From assembly GCA_963281255.1 (NCBI GenBank), contig OY725502.1, positions 1,922,001 to 1,986,000 of the forward strand: 64,000 nt of DNA, in the 5' to 3' direction. The notes beneath the pieces are model-generated. The model searched no databases and was not told the origin of the DNA. It was given only the letters and a program-made list of their open reading frames with translations. The number at the start of each line of letters is the position of its first letter. The stretch's first letter is position 1. This stretch comes from Aphrocallistes beatrix (Eukaryota > Porifera > Hexactinellida > Sceptrulophora > Aphrocallistidae). The translations under genes and the position numbers were made by a program. Shown here piece after piece: positions 27,501 through 37,831 of the stretch.

Positions 27501-28798
27501 CATTTCCTGAATCTCTTTCTGTTTGTAGGCTGTATCGATAGTTTTTCGTTCTTCCATTCTGGTGGAGAGTTCTGCTATCATTTTCTCGGTCTCTTCCGTA
27601 TCCCAAGATAAGAAGAGCTGATCTACCTCGGCGCTGGAAGCTATGTGCTGAGGCAGAGAGCCATCCTCTGAAAAAATGCGTGGATCAGCTCCTTGACTCA
27701 ATAAATATTCGCAAACAGATTTATGTCCAGCAAACGCAGCTCTAAGTGAATAAGATGAACACTCACATAAATAATAAAATGTATTTTTACGATTTTATAA
27801 ATTTCAGTAGATCTAGCATTTCGAATGTTATGTGGCACGGAGTTTGAGAAGACTCGAGACATGATCAACATAATGCATCAACCGTGGTATGGGTTATCCT
27901 AATGAAATGATACTTCAGCTGGTTGTCTGCAATCGGGTTGATTTGCAATATAACTACATCGAACCTAATTCAAAAAGAGTATCTTAGTGCAGCTAGTTAA
28001 TACTCACACCAGAAATTAAGTTCAAGCCAACAATTCTATACAATTAATGTTCTTAAATGGTAAATTGAGTTTCAACTAATTCTTCTTAAAAGTAACTATA
28101 AATGTCGACAGAATCTCTCCATAATAACGGCGGTCATGCAATTATCAAACCGAATTATGAATATATCATTATACTTACAGAAACGATTTCAGCCACTAAT
28201 CTAATATTAATTAAATACTTGTAGTACGATATCATCACCTACGAGCTGATGCAAGCAGTTCAGCAAAACAGGAGCATATTTTAAATATGTTAATTGGAAG
28301 AATCAAACTACATAAAAGAACCACAATTCGGTTGCGGTATCACTATATATGAGAAAATTGCAACAGCATGATCAGAATGAAAAGAAGCAAATAAATTCAA
28401 GGATTGGAACTAGACACCTGAACATGAACCTCAAAGCCAAAACACATCCTGACAAAAGTAAATGATGAAAGAAATCCTAGATATTAAAAAGCTAGGATAT
28501 TTTGCTTTTGCTTTTCGTTTTTTATGCTAGAATTGATTGAAGAACTGACAAATCTTAGGAATATGAAAATTGGCATGTAGGTATAAAATGATGAGTCTAC
28601 GATTAAGTACGATAGATCTAAGCGAAATTTCCACACCTTTGCAAAAATATGAAAAACAATTTTCACACATTTTCTATAGAATATATATCGCTTCACTCTC
28701 ACAAGAGAAATCATTGTATGACATCATAATAACCTCCGTTACCAAGTTACCAAGACTTCAAAGTTCAAACCAATATTTACTATAAAACTCGATTAATG

Positions 28799-28829
<31 letters not shown>

Positions 28830-31800
28830 CTGTAACGAATTGATTGAAGAAACTACCGGTCCAGAAAGCTGATTTTTGGCATGTGGGAGTCTTTTGGCTA
28901 TGGCTCCACTAAGTTCTGACCCCAGACGAAAATGTCAACTCATCATGGAATTATGACATCATTGCCACCTTTTGTATAATTAGAAATTTCAGTTTTGCGA
29001 CTATAACTCAGCCATTTTAGGTGATAGAAGGCTGAAATTTAAGAGAATGTGTATATTAATATATCACAAATATGACACAACTTTCATTAAAAATGATCAC
29101 TCATCACTCTGTTATGACGTCATCATTACGCATCAAAAATTGAAAAATTGACTCATTTTGTGATTTTTCGTGCGATATCGATTATAACAGTAGACAGACG
29201 TATTTAGAGATGCTATCTACCTTATAATTAAACATTATGGGTCCAGGCGCCCAAAGGGCGCCTCCGGCGGAAACGAAGTGTCCGCAAGCCGTGCAGCGCA
29301 AGTAAGCGAAGCGCGCTTGTTTCAATTTAAAAAAATATTTGTATATTTTCACACCTTTATATACATATTTTCACCCTTTTGAAGAATCGAAAATATGCTA
29401 GAGACTAGCTTTCGACGGTTGGCCTATGGTTTTAGGGGTATAGAACCCGAATATCGTATTTTGAAACTGTATGATAATCAAATGTTTATTTTGTTTACAA
29501 TAGATTCATAAAGTAAGCAAATTTGAAATGGATTAGTGAAAGTAATCAATATTTGGTACTCGTTGGGGCCAAATTCTGAATTCGTTGAAATTGGCTCCCA
29601 CAGAATCACGCGCTATGCAATTGCACAAAGCGTGCTTGCTAGGATAAAAAACCCATTGTTGTCTCTGTGGATTAGTAAGCATCTATCTTCATATGCATGG
29701 TGCGTATATGTGCATTTGGAAATTGATAAGCGCATTTCGCGCAATTGAGGTTCAAAGGTGGCAAATACTTCGTTTCCGTTGAGGTGCTTATTGGTGCCTA
29801 ACATCACTTGCTCTGCATAAACCACGGATACCGGATTAAAAATAAAAGTAACAATGTAGACTGATGAGTAAGCATTGATTTTACATATCTACAAAACCAG
29901 TGGCTTTCAGGAAGCTGAATAATAATATATGGCTTCTGGAAACTAATTGCGAGAGGCGAAAATTTTATATGGCTACTATGCTTCATTTGTCAGGTTTCTT
30001 ATAAATCTTATAAATTAATAAGCTTTTCGCACCTCTTCACTTAGTTTTTTAGGGGTGTAGATTCCGAAAATAATACTTTCGAAACTATATGCTAAACATT
30101 TTTGTTTACAAAAGATACGTGAAGAAAACAAATTAATGCTAGAGACAGTGTTACAAGCGCTGGTAACTTTTACATTGCGCAGTTTCAGGTTAAACCACAA
30201 TATAATAACACAGGGATCGGAAACCTATGGCACGTGTGCCAAATTTGGCACGAGAGCCTAAATTGTTGGCACTCGGAGTTGAAAATATACACTGCCTGAA
30301 CAGAAGTATTCGTACACCCCATAATTCCCCATACAAATAGTTATAATACTGATGTATTTAGCGAGTCAAGGTATTTAATTGGTAAGAGATACGCTTAATT
30401 TAACTTCAAATTCGAATTCTCCATATTCGAATTACTCACTTTTTAATCTTTCAACTTGTTTACACTCCCACAAGGTTAAAATTTTTCAAACTGCGCCACC
30501 TCATACCACCAATGCTATCATATACAATGGTGATCACTCGCGACATGTGGCATAGGAAAGCAAATGCTGAAAATACTTAATCTTGAAGAGGAGTAATTAA
30601 GTTGAAATCTTATAAAGTGGGTAATTTGAATGTGGAGAATTCGAATTTCAAGTCAAATTAAGTGTATCTCTTACCAATTAAATACATTGACTCGCTAAAT
30701 AAATCAGTATTATAACTATTTGTATGGGGAATTATGGGGTGTACGAATACTTTTGTTCAGTCAGTGTATGTGGGTCGACATACCGACATTTATGTATATT
30801 CAGGGGTCGGTAACCCTAGGCAGGCGTGCCACTGGCACACAAGGTCATAAATATTTGACATTATAGGTAAACTGGCACACTTTATTCCAAAGGTTACCGG
30901 CCTCTGTAATAACAAGTATATAACAATATAGTCGAATTTGGGCGGGACGGGTCATATTCTGAAAAGTGGACCTGATTCCAACTCTGGCATTGGTATTTCA
31001 GCTCAATATGATGGCCACTTCGTGGCATCCTAAGGTCGCTGCACAGAAACATATAATGTCAAGAGAATTAACTAATCGTTATATGAAAGTTTGCGAATAT
31101 TATTTTCGTTACTGTAATGGTCGGGTCGTTGGAGGGTCGAATATGGAGAAAAATGGTGTAGAGCTGAGTTTGGTATCATTGGGAGTCAGGGTTACCGTGG
31201 GAATGGAATTTCAATCCCCATTCCCACAGGATTTCTGTGGGAATTCCCACAGAAACCCACATATTCCAACATGTGGGAATTCCCATTCCATCCCATATGG
31301 GAATCTGTGGGTTTTCATGGGAATTCCCACAGACCCATTCCCACGGCAACCCTGTTGGGAGTAGAACAACATATCCAAAATCCTCTTAAATCTGCTTTGA
31401 ATTTTGTTTAGCGTCCGAAGTATTCACCGGTATCTCCCTTGTCAACATCATGTTCAGATCCCGCCAAATCATCTTTTCAATGGTAAATTCGGACTCAGAG
31501 TTCAATTCCATTAATTTGAAATTCCCACATGAACGGATTAGGGCAAATTTGAGAATTTTCCTATGAATTCATATCATCTATTAACTAAAACAGGGGTTCT
31601 CAACCTATTACACAATGCGTACCCTTGAGGCGCAAAGGAAACGTTTAGGTATCCTCAGCTGCGATCAGGGTAGATTCCTTAAACACAAGATTAATAACTT
31701 TCTAGTCCAAACGCGTTCTGACTAGCCAAAACGCGTTTTGGCTGAAAACGCACTTTGACCGCAACAATATCATCATCTAGATTCTAGTAAATAATCATAC

Positions 31801-34800
31801 TAGCAGTGTGTCATATCTATTTGATAAACAGGACAATAGATATGTATGTAAAACTAGGTATAAAATTCAATGAGATTGCTCAGGTTCTAAACGGGTACGA
31901 ATTTTTTTCGAATGTAGAAATGCCGAGAATCCTTGCTCGCAGAGACATGTAATAACCCGCTCACAACTATAGCGGCTACACTAGAAAAATATTGACTTCC
32001 ATTCGCTTGAAGAATTCAATATCCTCATTCACAAACTCGGTGCCTCTTGAGTAGGTCTGGCTTCACCAAATGATCGGAAATCACCTTAAAACAGACTACG
32101 TACCGGGGTAGTTCGTAGCCATTATTTAGCACAGCGTGAAGTCGTGTTGAAAATATTTATCATCATATTTACGTTCTCTCCCCGAGTTCTTAACCTTATG
32201 AAAAGGATTTGAGTAGTGATTCAGATTTTAAGAGTTCTGAGATCACTTGCTTGAAAATAAGTCGGGATATCGAGATAGAGTTATCAAAGTTAATGTCACT
32301 CATCATGGAATTATGACGTCATTGTCACCTATTTTATAATTAGAAATTTCAGTTTTTCGACTATAACTCAGCCATTTTAGGTGATCCCTCCTGAAAGTTA
32401 CGTAATAGAATGTGTATATTAATATATCTAAAATATAATACGACGTACAACTATCATCAAAAAATGTTGACTCATCACTCTGTCATGACGTCATCATTAC
32501 ACATCAAAAATTGCAAAAATTTGTGATTTTTCGAGTGATATCGATTATAACAGTAAGACAGACGTATTTTGAGATATTATCTACCTTATAATTCATCAAT
32601 GTGAGCCTAGGTGCCAAAGGGCGCCTCTGGCAAACACTGTGTCCGCCAGCCGCGCAGCGCTTCGCTTGCTTGTTATTGTTAAATAGGAAGATATCTTTTA
32701 AGTTCATTGGTCATGTTGGCTTACCTTAACTATTCTTGGACTGTGAGTTATGCGGGGTTTTTTCCAAAGATTTAAGATAAATTTTGATGATATTCTGACC
32801 TGTTTTAATAATTATAAAATAAGTTATTAATATATCATATCTCCCGGATGGCTTGGAGTTTTTTCTATTTAGTATATAGTAAATACCCCTAATTTTTATG
32901 TCTTCCCCGCCCAAAATGGCTTAAACAAGAAATGACGCGACACATTCCAGGGGCAACGGAAGGTAAGCACATTTTAAAGCGTTATTAATGTATGATTTTC
33001 AGAGACAATCAAGGTGGGGTGGGGACGGGTTGATTCGAAAATTTTGAAAATTTCTAGTGAAATGTTGCTACATTCCAGCATTGTCATGGAACTTGGCACG
33101 CAACAGATGTCTGTATTTTAGTAAACAACACAGATTGGTTAACCGACCAAACAGATTCCTAACCATTAATCGAATCCAGCCCTGGTACCTGTATAAGGGA
33201 GTACGTCCGTACTGACCGATTGCATTAAGGTTAGCTCCCAACTCTACGAGCAAACGGCTAACTGGGATGGATCCGCCCGCTGCAGCCTCTGACAAGGGAG
33301 TGAGGTTGTTGGCATCAGTGCACTCTATGAGAGAATACTCAACACGCTGGAGCAGATAAGGCTCGGGGGCCCCGCCTTCGGATAGGTAGCTCTCCTTTGC
33401 TTCCGATAAAATCTAAAGACCGATTTCACAGTAATTCATATGTAAGGACTGGTCTCACCAGCAAGTGGATAGGGTCACCTTATGGGGGAACCGAAATAGA
33501 CGAATTTGGAATAAGACCTAAAATGGGATAAGTTGGAATGGCTAGAATAGGAGTGTTTTGGAAGGATTTAATGAGGTGGGTGCGAAGTGTGGGCTTTTTG
33601 TTATAGATAGGTGCAAATGAGGTACGAAAGCAGCCTTTTAGGTTGAGCGATATGTTGACTGAAAAGGGGTTCAGTGGGCCTTTAGGTGACGAGATATAAA
33701 CTGTAACTTGTTGACATGATTAGGTTTTTAATTTAAAGTTAATACATGAATTAAGTCACATTGAAATGAGTTGTCACTTATCCCAGCTTAATATTAGCCT
33801 GGTGTGCAAGCGTACACACACACTGGTGTATGGCCGTTCCAGTATTTATTTTCATAATGTGTTTGGATCAACCAGGGAATGAAAGGTTCACGAACGAACG
33901 GACGATTGATCCGTGCCCTTGAACGTGAACTGAACGAAGTGAACTGAATAAACTAAACTGAATAATGATAAATGGTAAATAGTGATTCATAAAATGGAAA
34001 TAGATCACTAAGAGTACTAATACCAGACATCCCTCGGGGAATCATGTCTGTTTGTTGTACTTAATCACCACCAGGCCTATAAATTCAATAAATAGTTCTT
34101 AACCTGAAATTAAATGGCAGCTTAGATGGATTGAACAGCGATCATAAACGGGATGGATCAACCCACTCATCTGAAAGAACGCGGGTCAGCCCGTGAACAA
34201 ACTGAACGAACGCTAGTGAAGTTGAAGTTAAGAGGTGAACGTGAAAGAACTGAATGTGCATCAATTTGAGATGAACTGAATTGCGTTTATCCAGTCCGTT
34301 CGTGAACCTTCCATTCCCTGGAATCAACTAATTATGTTTACCAGAGCTAATAGTATCAAAGTACAATATTAAATATGTTTTATCAAGACCTCTAAACGCA
34401 TAGCTATATAGTATGATTAAATCATCTTAATACAGTAAATATTGTAGGTTAGGATGCTATGTTAATAATATCAACCAAATATAATAAGAATAATGATTTA
34501 CATTATTTGGAAAATGGTTGATTGATATATAAGTGAGTATGTAATGCACATTTCATACTGCATTGCGCTGGTGATTATAGAAAACGGTTCATTTTATGAA
34601 TAAAATAAATTAGAAATATAGAAAATTAGCATATAATCTAACCAATTTATAAAAATAAATACTGGCACGTCCATAAACCGCAACACACACATGCACATAC
34701 TAATAATTTATGAAGGTATAACCTTAATTCGGTTTCTCCCAACTGACGGAGTGAGATATTGCGCACTAGCATTATACAACGCACCTTCCTGATCTCATCA

Positions 34801-35727
34801 AGATCCCCTTCAAACGCAGCCTCTAGCATCCTCTTCTTCCTGTGCAGTAACTGCTGCTTCCTCCTCCGCTCCCTCGCTTCTCTCTCCGCCTGTCTCTCCG
34901 CTTCCAGCCGCTCCATCATCACCAGCTGCAGGTAGGCCTCTCTCTGGAGTTTGTCCATCAGCTCGTCATACTCTTCTTTCTGATGCAACAGACGGCGTAC
35001 ACGTCTCCTGGAGTTTAGAAACGTGAGGTATTGAGAAGAGCTGAGGTGACCAGGATTCAACATGCCCCTTCCACCGATCCAGCGTGAAAGCATGGGAAAC
35101 CTTGCGGTATGCGTAGCACAGTTAGTACATATTTCCATATATACTATATGAGCTATTTATATTCGGACTTTCTTCTCAATGTCTAAACAAGACTCTTCGA
35201 GCGCAGTGTGCAAGGGGTGTGATGCAAATATTTCAAGTAAGAAGAATATTCCAAATTCTTAAATACTGATAAAAATCCGGCCGGATCCGGATGTCCGGCA
35301 CATACCGGATGTCTGGTACAGCTCTAAACACAATTGTAAAATTGGGCCTCAACATTAATTATGGGCACCGTTGTGGAATCCAGCTATGATCCAACAAAAC
35401 TGAAGTTGATAAAAACCTGCTAAGGAAAGCTCTTACTCCTGTCTGAATTCGGATAGCCATGATGTCCTGCTGAGTGGGAGTTCTCTTCTTATCTTTCTTC
35501 TCAGTTTCCTTCTGGTCACCAACAGGCTCTACCCGCTGTCCTGAGCCCCTGCCCCCCCTCCTGTTGGCAGCACCTCCTCGAGAGACCGGAAGAGAGCGTC
35601 TACCCGCTGAAGGACCCGGAGCGGCGACAGGTTTCGCTGTAGGTTTTGTTCTGGAGGTGCTCGGGGGGACAGGTCTCACGGAGGTAGTTCCCCTCTTCGG
35701 AGGCATCGACGAGAACGCACTAACCAT
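24073..35727 (-). CDS. IQANK1: IQ motif and ankyrin repeat protein (IQANK1 homologue), six exons
   Basis: Six exons join in one frame to 1782 bp (593 aa): 35417-35727, 34785-35007, 33189-33412, 27494-27741, 24901-25155 and 24073-24593. All introns are GT-AG and all phases match. Order of parts: a Ser/Pro/Arg-rich N-terminus, an IQ motif (IQTGVRAFLSR, split by intron 1), a charged coiled coil, two or more ankyrin repeats ('TPLSEAAAGG', 'LLVELGANLNA', 'GRTPLYR|AAFAGH', 'GADPRIFSEDGS'), a second coiled coil, and a C-terminal domain with 'GKWPLIIDP', 'DTNYIDLFNP' and 'LLGSIRFGKMLIIDMRDVDMW'. This order and these motifs are those of IQANK1, a poorly studied animal protein. The C-terminal domain recalls the dynein-type AAA lid found in some cilia-related proteins, but that is only an impression. 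Start ATG 35727 or the in-frame ATG 35706 (MPPKRG) are both possible. Introns 1 to 5 carry many transposons. Confidence 0.88.
24901..25155 (-). CDS. IQANK1: IQANK1 exon 5
   Basis: The acceptor is CCCAG|GTATTG. It is almost all coiled coil ('EELEKEYKARQLELATAHQE', then 'LTLPAIHDAEGELEAAKMRS'). The donor is CCAGG|GTTTTG in phase 1. Confidence 0.88.
25156..27493. other. IQANK1 intron 4
   Basis: AT-rich intron. I found no complete mobile element. The 81-codon plus-strand frame at 25178-25423 has no recognisable domain. Confidence 0.5.
27494..27741 (-). CDS. IQANK1: IQANK1 exon 4
   Basis: The acceptor CACTTAG|AGCTGC continues the ankyrin repeat as 'AAFAGHKSVCEYLLSQGADP'. The second half is a coiled coil ('SWDTEETEKMIAELSTRMEE'). 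The donor is ATTT|GTACGT in phase 1. Confidence 0.88.
28440..28796 (+). repeat. Inverted relative of the 13155-14110 repeat
   Basis: The stretch from 'aaatcctagatatt' through 'attgattgaagaactgacaa' and 'aaaattggcatgtaggt' mirrors 13975-14100. It is followed by a complete Helitron-like copy at 28829-29319. It lies in IQANK1 intron 3. Confidence 0.5.
28829..29319 (+). mobile_element. Helitron-like nonautonomous repeat, copy c (complete)
   Basis: This is the family in forward orientation. It starts TCTGTAACGAATTGATTGAA directly after a (TA)n tract and ends in the GC-rich hairpin region and 'GCGCGCTTG' before T. It shows two TGACGTCA-like palindromes (one changed to TGACATCA). It is in IQANK1 intron 3. 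The class is inferred from its ends only. Confidence 0.65.
29320..30202. other. IQANK1 intron 3 spacer with tandem-unit relatives
   Basis: Contains diverged inverted single units of the 13277-13745 tandem array at about 29395-29520 and 30035-30190. No gene is seen. Confidence 0.45.
30211..30906. mobile_element. hAT element with TA-flanked foldback element nested inside
   Basis: The ends are CAGGGATCGGAAACC and GGTTACCGGCCTCTG. They are flanked by perfect 8-bp repeats TAATAACA at 30203-30210 and 30907-30914. A second left-end-like sequence (CAGGGGTCGGTAACC) at about 30802 suggests an internal duplication or a second, older copy. It is nonautonomous. Confidence 0.8.
30290..30766. mobile_element. 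Tc1/mariner-like foldback element with about 185-bp inverted arms
   Basis: It starts CACTGCCTGAACAGAAGTAT and ends with the inverted counterpart '...ACTTTTGTTCAGTCAGTG'. It is flanked by TA at 30288-30289 and 30767-30768. The arms match at about nine positions in ten. It has no transposase frame. It is nested in the hAT element 30211-30906. Confidence 0.8.
31187..31354. mobile_element. hAT MITE (168 bp) with TTGGGAGT target duplication
   Basis: The ends CAGGGTTACCGTGGGAATGG and the inverted counterpart 'CCATTCCCACGGCAACCCTG' match at 19 of 20 positions. Perfect 8-bp repeats TTGGGAGT lie at 31179-31186 and 31355-31362. The interior is built of 'tgggaattccca' palindromes. A related left end without a clear partner is at about 47012. 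Confidence 0.85.
31363..32295. other. IQANK1 intron 3 spacer
   Basis: A hAT-like left end (CAGGGGTTCTCAACC) is present at about 31591 without a clear right end. No gene is seen. Confidence 0.45.
32296..32672 (+). mobile_element. Helitron-like nonautonomous repeat, copy d (5'-truncated)
   Basis: It matches copy c from the first TGACGTCA palindrome to the GC-rich end '...GCGCTTCGCTTGCTTG' before T. The TCTGTAACG start is missing. It lies in IQANK1 intron 3. Confidence 0.6.
32673..33188. other. End of IQANK1 intron 3, no element recognised
   Basis: AT-rich intronic sequence next to the exon 3 donor. Nothing further was identified. Confidence 0.4.
33189..33412 (-). CDS. IQANK1: IQANK1 exon 3
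   Basis: The acceptor is CTTTAG|ATTTTA. Encodes 'ILSEAKESYLSEGG', the segment 'IECTDANNLTPLSEAAAGG' and the ankyrin repeat 'VSRLLVELGANLNAIGQYGR'. The donor is ACAG|GTACCA in phase 2, within the codon for arginine of 'TPLYR'. Confidence 0.88.
33873..34320. mobile_element. Nonautonomous hAT element (448 bp)
   Basis: The ends CAGGGAATGAAAGGTTCACG and the inverted counterpart (CAGGGAATGGAAGGTTCACG read on the other strand) match closely. The flanks are GGATCAAC (33865-33872) and GAATCAAC (34321-34328), an 8-bp duplication with one change. The interior repeats 'gaacgaactgaacg' motifs. It lies in IQANK1 intron 2. Confidence 0.8.
34329..34784. other. Rest of IQANK1 intron 2
   Basis: AT-rich. Nothing recognised. 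Confidence 0.4.
34785..35007 (-). CDS. IQANK1: IQANK1 exon 2
   Basis: The acceptor CTCCAG|GAGACG completes the IQ motif arginines. The exon then encodes a Glu/Arg-rich helix ('EEYDELMDKLQREAYLQL') and the start of the ankyrin region ('RMLEAAFEGDLDEIRK'). The donor is AAG|GTGCGT, phase 0. Confidence 0.85.
35417..35727 (-). CDS. IQANK1: IQANK1 exon 1
   Basis: Encodes a proline/arginine/glycine-rich N-terminus and the first half of the IQ motif. The donor is AGCAG|GTTTTT in phase 2. An apparent donor at GGA|GTAAGA 20 bp earlier would break the frame with exon 2 and cut the IQ motif, so I preferred the later one. Confidence 0.75.
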
Positions 35728-36461
35728 TTTGAAGAGCAAAAAGTAGCCAAATTGAAAGACCAATATACATTCATAAATAGTAATGTTACGAGTTGTCTTT
35801 GTCACGAATTGTCGGACTTTCCCCAAATTCTTAGTCGATAACTTAACTTTCTTCAAAGTCATTTCAGAGTGAGGAAATTTTGTCATTCAGAAAGTGGGGA
35901 AATCAGTGTGAGTGAGTCTACGATCAAGTTTCGCCCGTTTAAAGAGGAATTTTGCTTCCATCGACTGCAATGATGCTATCTCAGGCGAGTATTTATGTTT
36001 GTGTAAGTTGGAGGCCAGGTGGATCCGCATCAACTAAACTGCGCTCATTAGAAAATTGGAAATTGAAAAACACGTTGAACGAGAGAGAAAAGTACCTGGC
36101 TAATTTCTAATCGGCAAACTTTAAAACCCACCAGTAGGTGGGTTTTAAAGTCCTAATTAGTAGCAGCCTGGATGACTCCTGACTCAGTATGCACTTAGGA
36201 ACAAAGAACACCCTTGGTGGGCTAGTACAAAACAGAGAGATCTCAGGAACTTCTTTCTCGAAAGCGAGTGTGTGCTGAGTCTAGTGGAAAGTCAGATAAC
36301 GAGGAAGATCTAGTCCAAACGACGTCTAGTGGTGAATTGCTCCCTACCAATTCCAAAGCATTAGTAAGCGGATCGGCTTGATCCAAAGTTCATCAGAAAG
36401 TCTATAAAACTAAACTCAGTTACAAGAACCACATTTGAGAAACTGGGTTGCAAATTTAGTT
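35728..36461. other. IQANK1 upstream region
   Basis: Should contain the IQANK1 promoter. A small palindrome 'aaacccaccagtaggtgggttt' type hairpin occurs near 36123-36146. No gene is seen. Confidence 0.45.
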
Positions 36462-36910
36462 TTAGTTTAACATCAAGCCAAGCACATACTTGTACTTTTC
36501 TGTGCTAGCTGATGAGTGTGTAGATATCAGCACCACAGAAGAACTGTCAATTTGCTGTCGGTGGTTGGTAAATGGAAAACCAGAGGAGCACTTTCTTAGT
36601 GCTCCACATCTATGCATTGGATGCCGGTGCCATTTAGATGCTATCTGCAACTTTCTCAAGTCCAAGAATCTGGACTAGCGAAACTTGTAGACCAAGGCTA
36701 TATGGAGCAGCCACATTTGCTGCTGGAGTGCATAATATAGTTAAAAAAAAGGATAAGAACTTGTGCTGCACATGCCGCATTCATTGTTCCTGTTATAGGC
36801 TCCAACTAACAAGCATGCAAGCTGCTAAGTGTTCCTTAGGTCAAGATGTTTGGAACAATGGGAAATATATGGAAACATATGGAACTCACTTAAAAGGCAG
36901 AATTTCTTAA
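36462..36910 (+). pseudogene. hAT transposase fragment (TTF/ZMYM-type)
   Basis: The frame 36490-36678 reads 'LADECVDISTTEELSICCRW' and 'NGKPEEHFL', followed in shifted frames by 'LVDQGY', 'IHCSCYRLQLTSMQAAK'. These are core segments of the same kind of hAT transposase as at 8649-10058. Both ends are missing and the frames are broken. Confidence 0.8.
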
Positions 36911-37831
36911 AGAATCCAGTCTGTCCTCAAGCTTCCTGAACTTAAGATGGTGAAACCTAGTGATACCAGGTGGCTCACAGGAACACTGTATACGGGCTAT
37001 TAAAATATGGGTGAATAATTAGGGAGGACTTCCTGTATGGGGGTTTGCTTTATGTATAAGATTTTCCACATTATGGGTAGTTTTTCATACCGTTTATTCC
37101 TTGTATGGAAGTTCAGTTCCATATAAGTATTCCGGCGTTCAAAACGTATTTATGACAACTGCACTGATGTCTGATGATATAATTAAATTAAAAGATATAT
37201 CTCGATATCATTAAGTAGATGTAGCCAGTTTCTCTTCGATGGAAGGTCAGACTCAAATATGATATCTAGTCATTCTACTCGAAGAGCCAAGTTAACATTG
37301 ATGTCGATTCTATTTCAATAGAACCAAAGAAGGATGAAAAGAGTTCATGAATAGTATTACACTTCACTGATAAAGTTATCCTTTTAAAATTGTCATCTAT
37401 TTAATTACCACTATCAAATTACCACATGAAATAAAATACGCAAAGTATTCGGTTTTCTTTCTTAAATTCAATTTGATTAAAACCAACATCCTCGTTTCAT
37501 CAACCACGATTGTTTCAGTATTGTATAGCAAGTAATGACTATCAGACAACAGCTTTTAATTTCGACCAGCTAGCAATTCTGACCACATTGCAAATATCGA
37601 GTTATTTTTTCCATATTTGTACTTGAAAGTTGATCTGGTTAAGGTTAACCGTAATAGATGCTTGCAAGATATGCATCTGGATTCACATTAGGTTTAGTGT
37701 GTTTCATAGAAACAGTACTGGTATAAAAAGATATAAATGAACTTACAACTACTTATTATCTAATCTGTCTACCTGTACTTCTATTCACAATTATTTCCAT
37801 TAAGATTTAATTAACTAATCTATCTAAATCA
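36911..37831. other. Spacer and presumed filamin promoter
   Basis: AT-rich. No other gene or mobile element was recognised. The base context just before ATG 37832 (aaatcaATGG) is a fair start context. Confidence 0.45.

Noticed and set aside
31594..31640. hAT element beginning CAGGGGTTCTCAACC.
   Set aside because: Only the left end is visible. Without a right end or target duplication I did not annotate an element.
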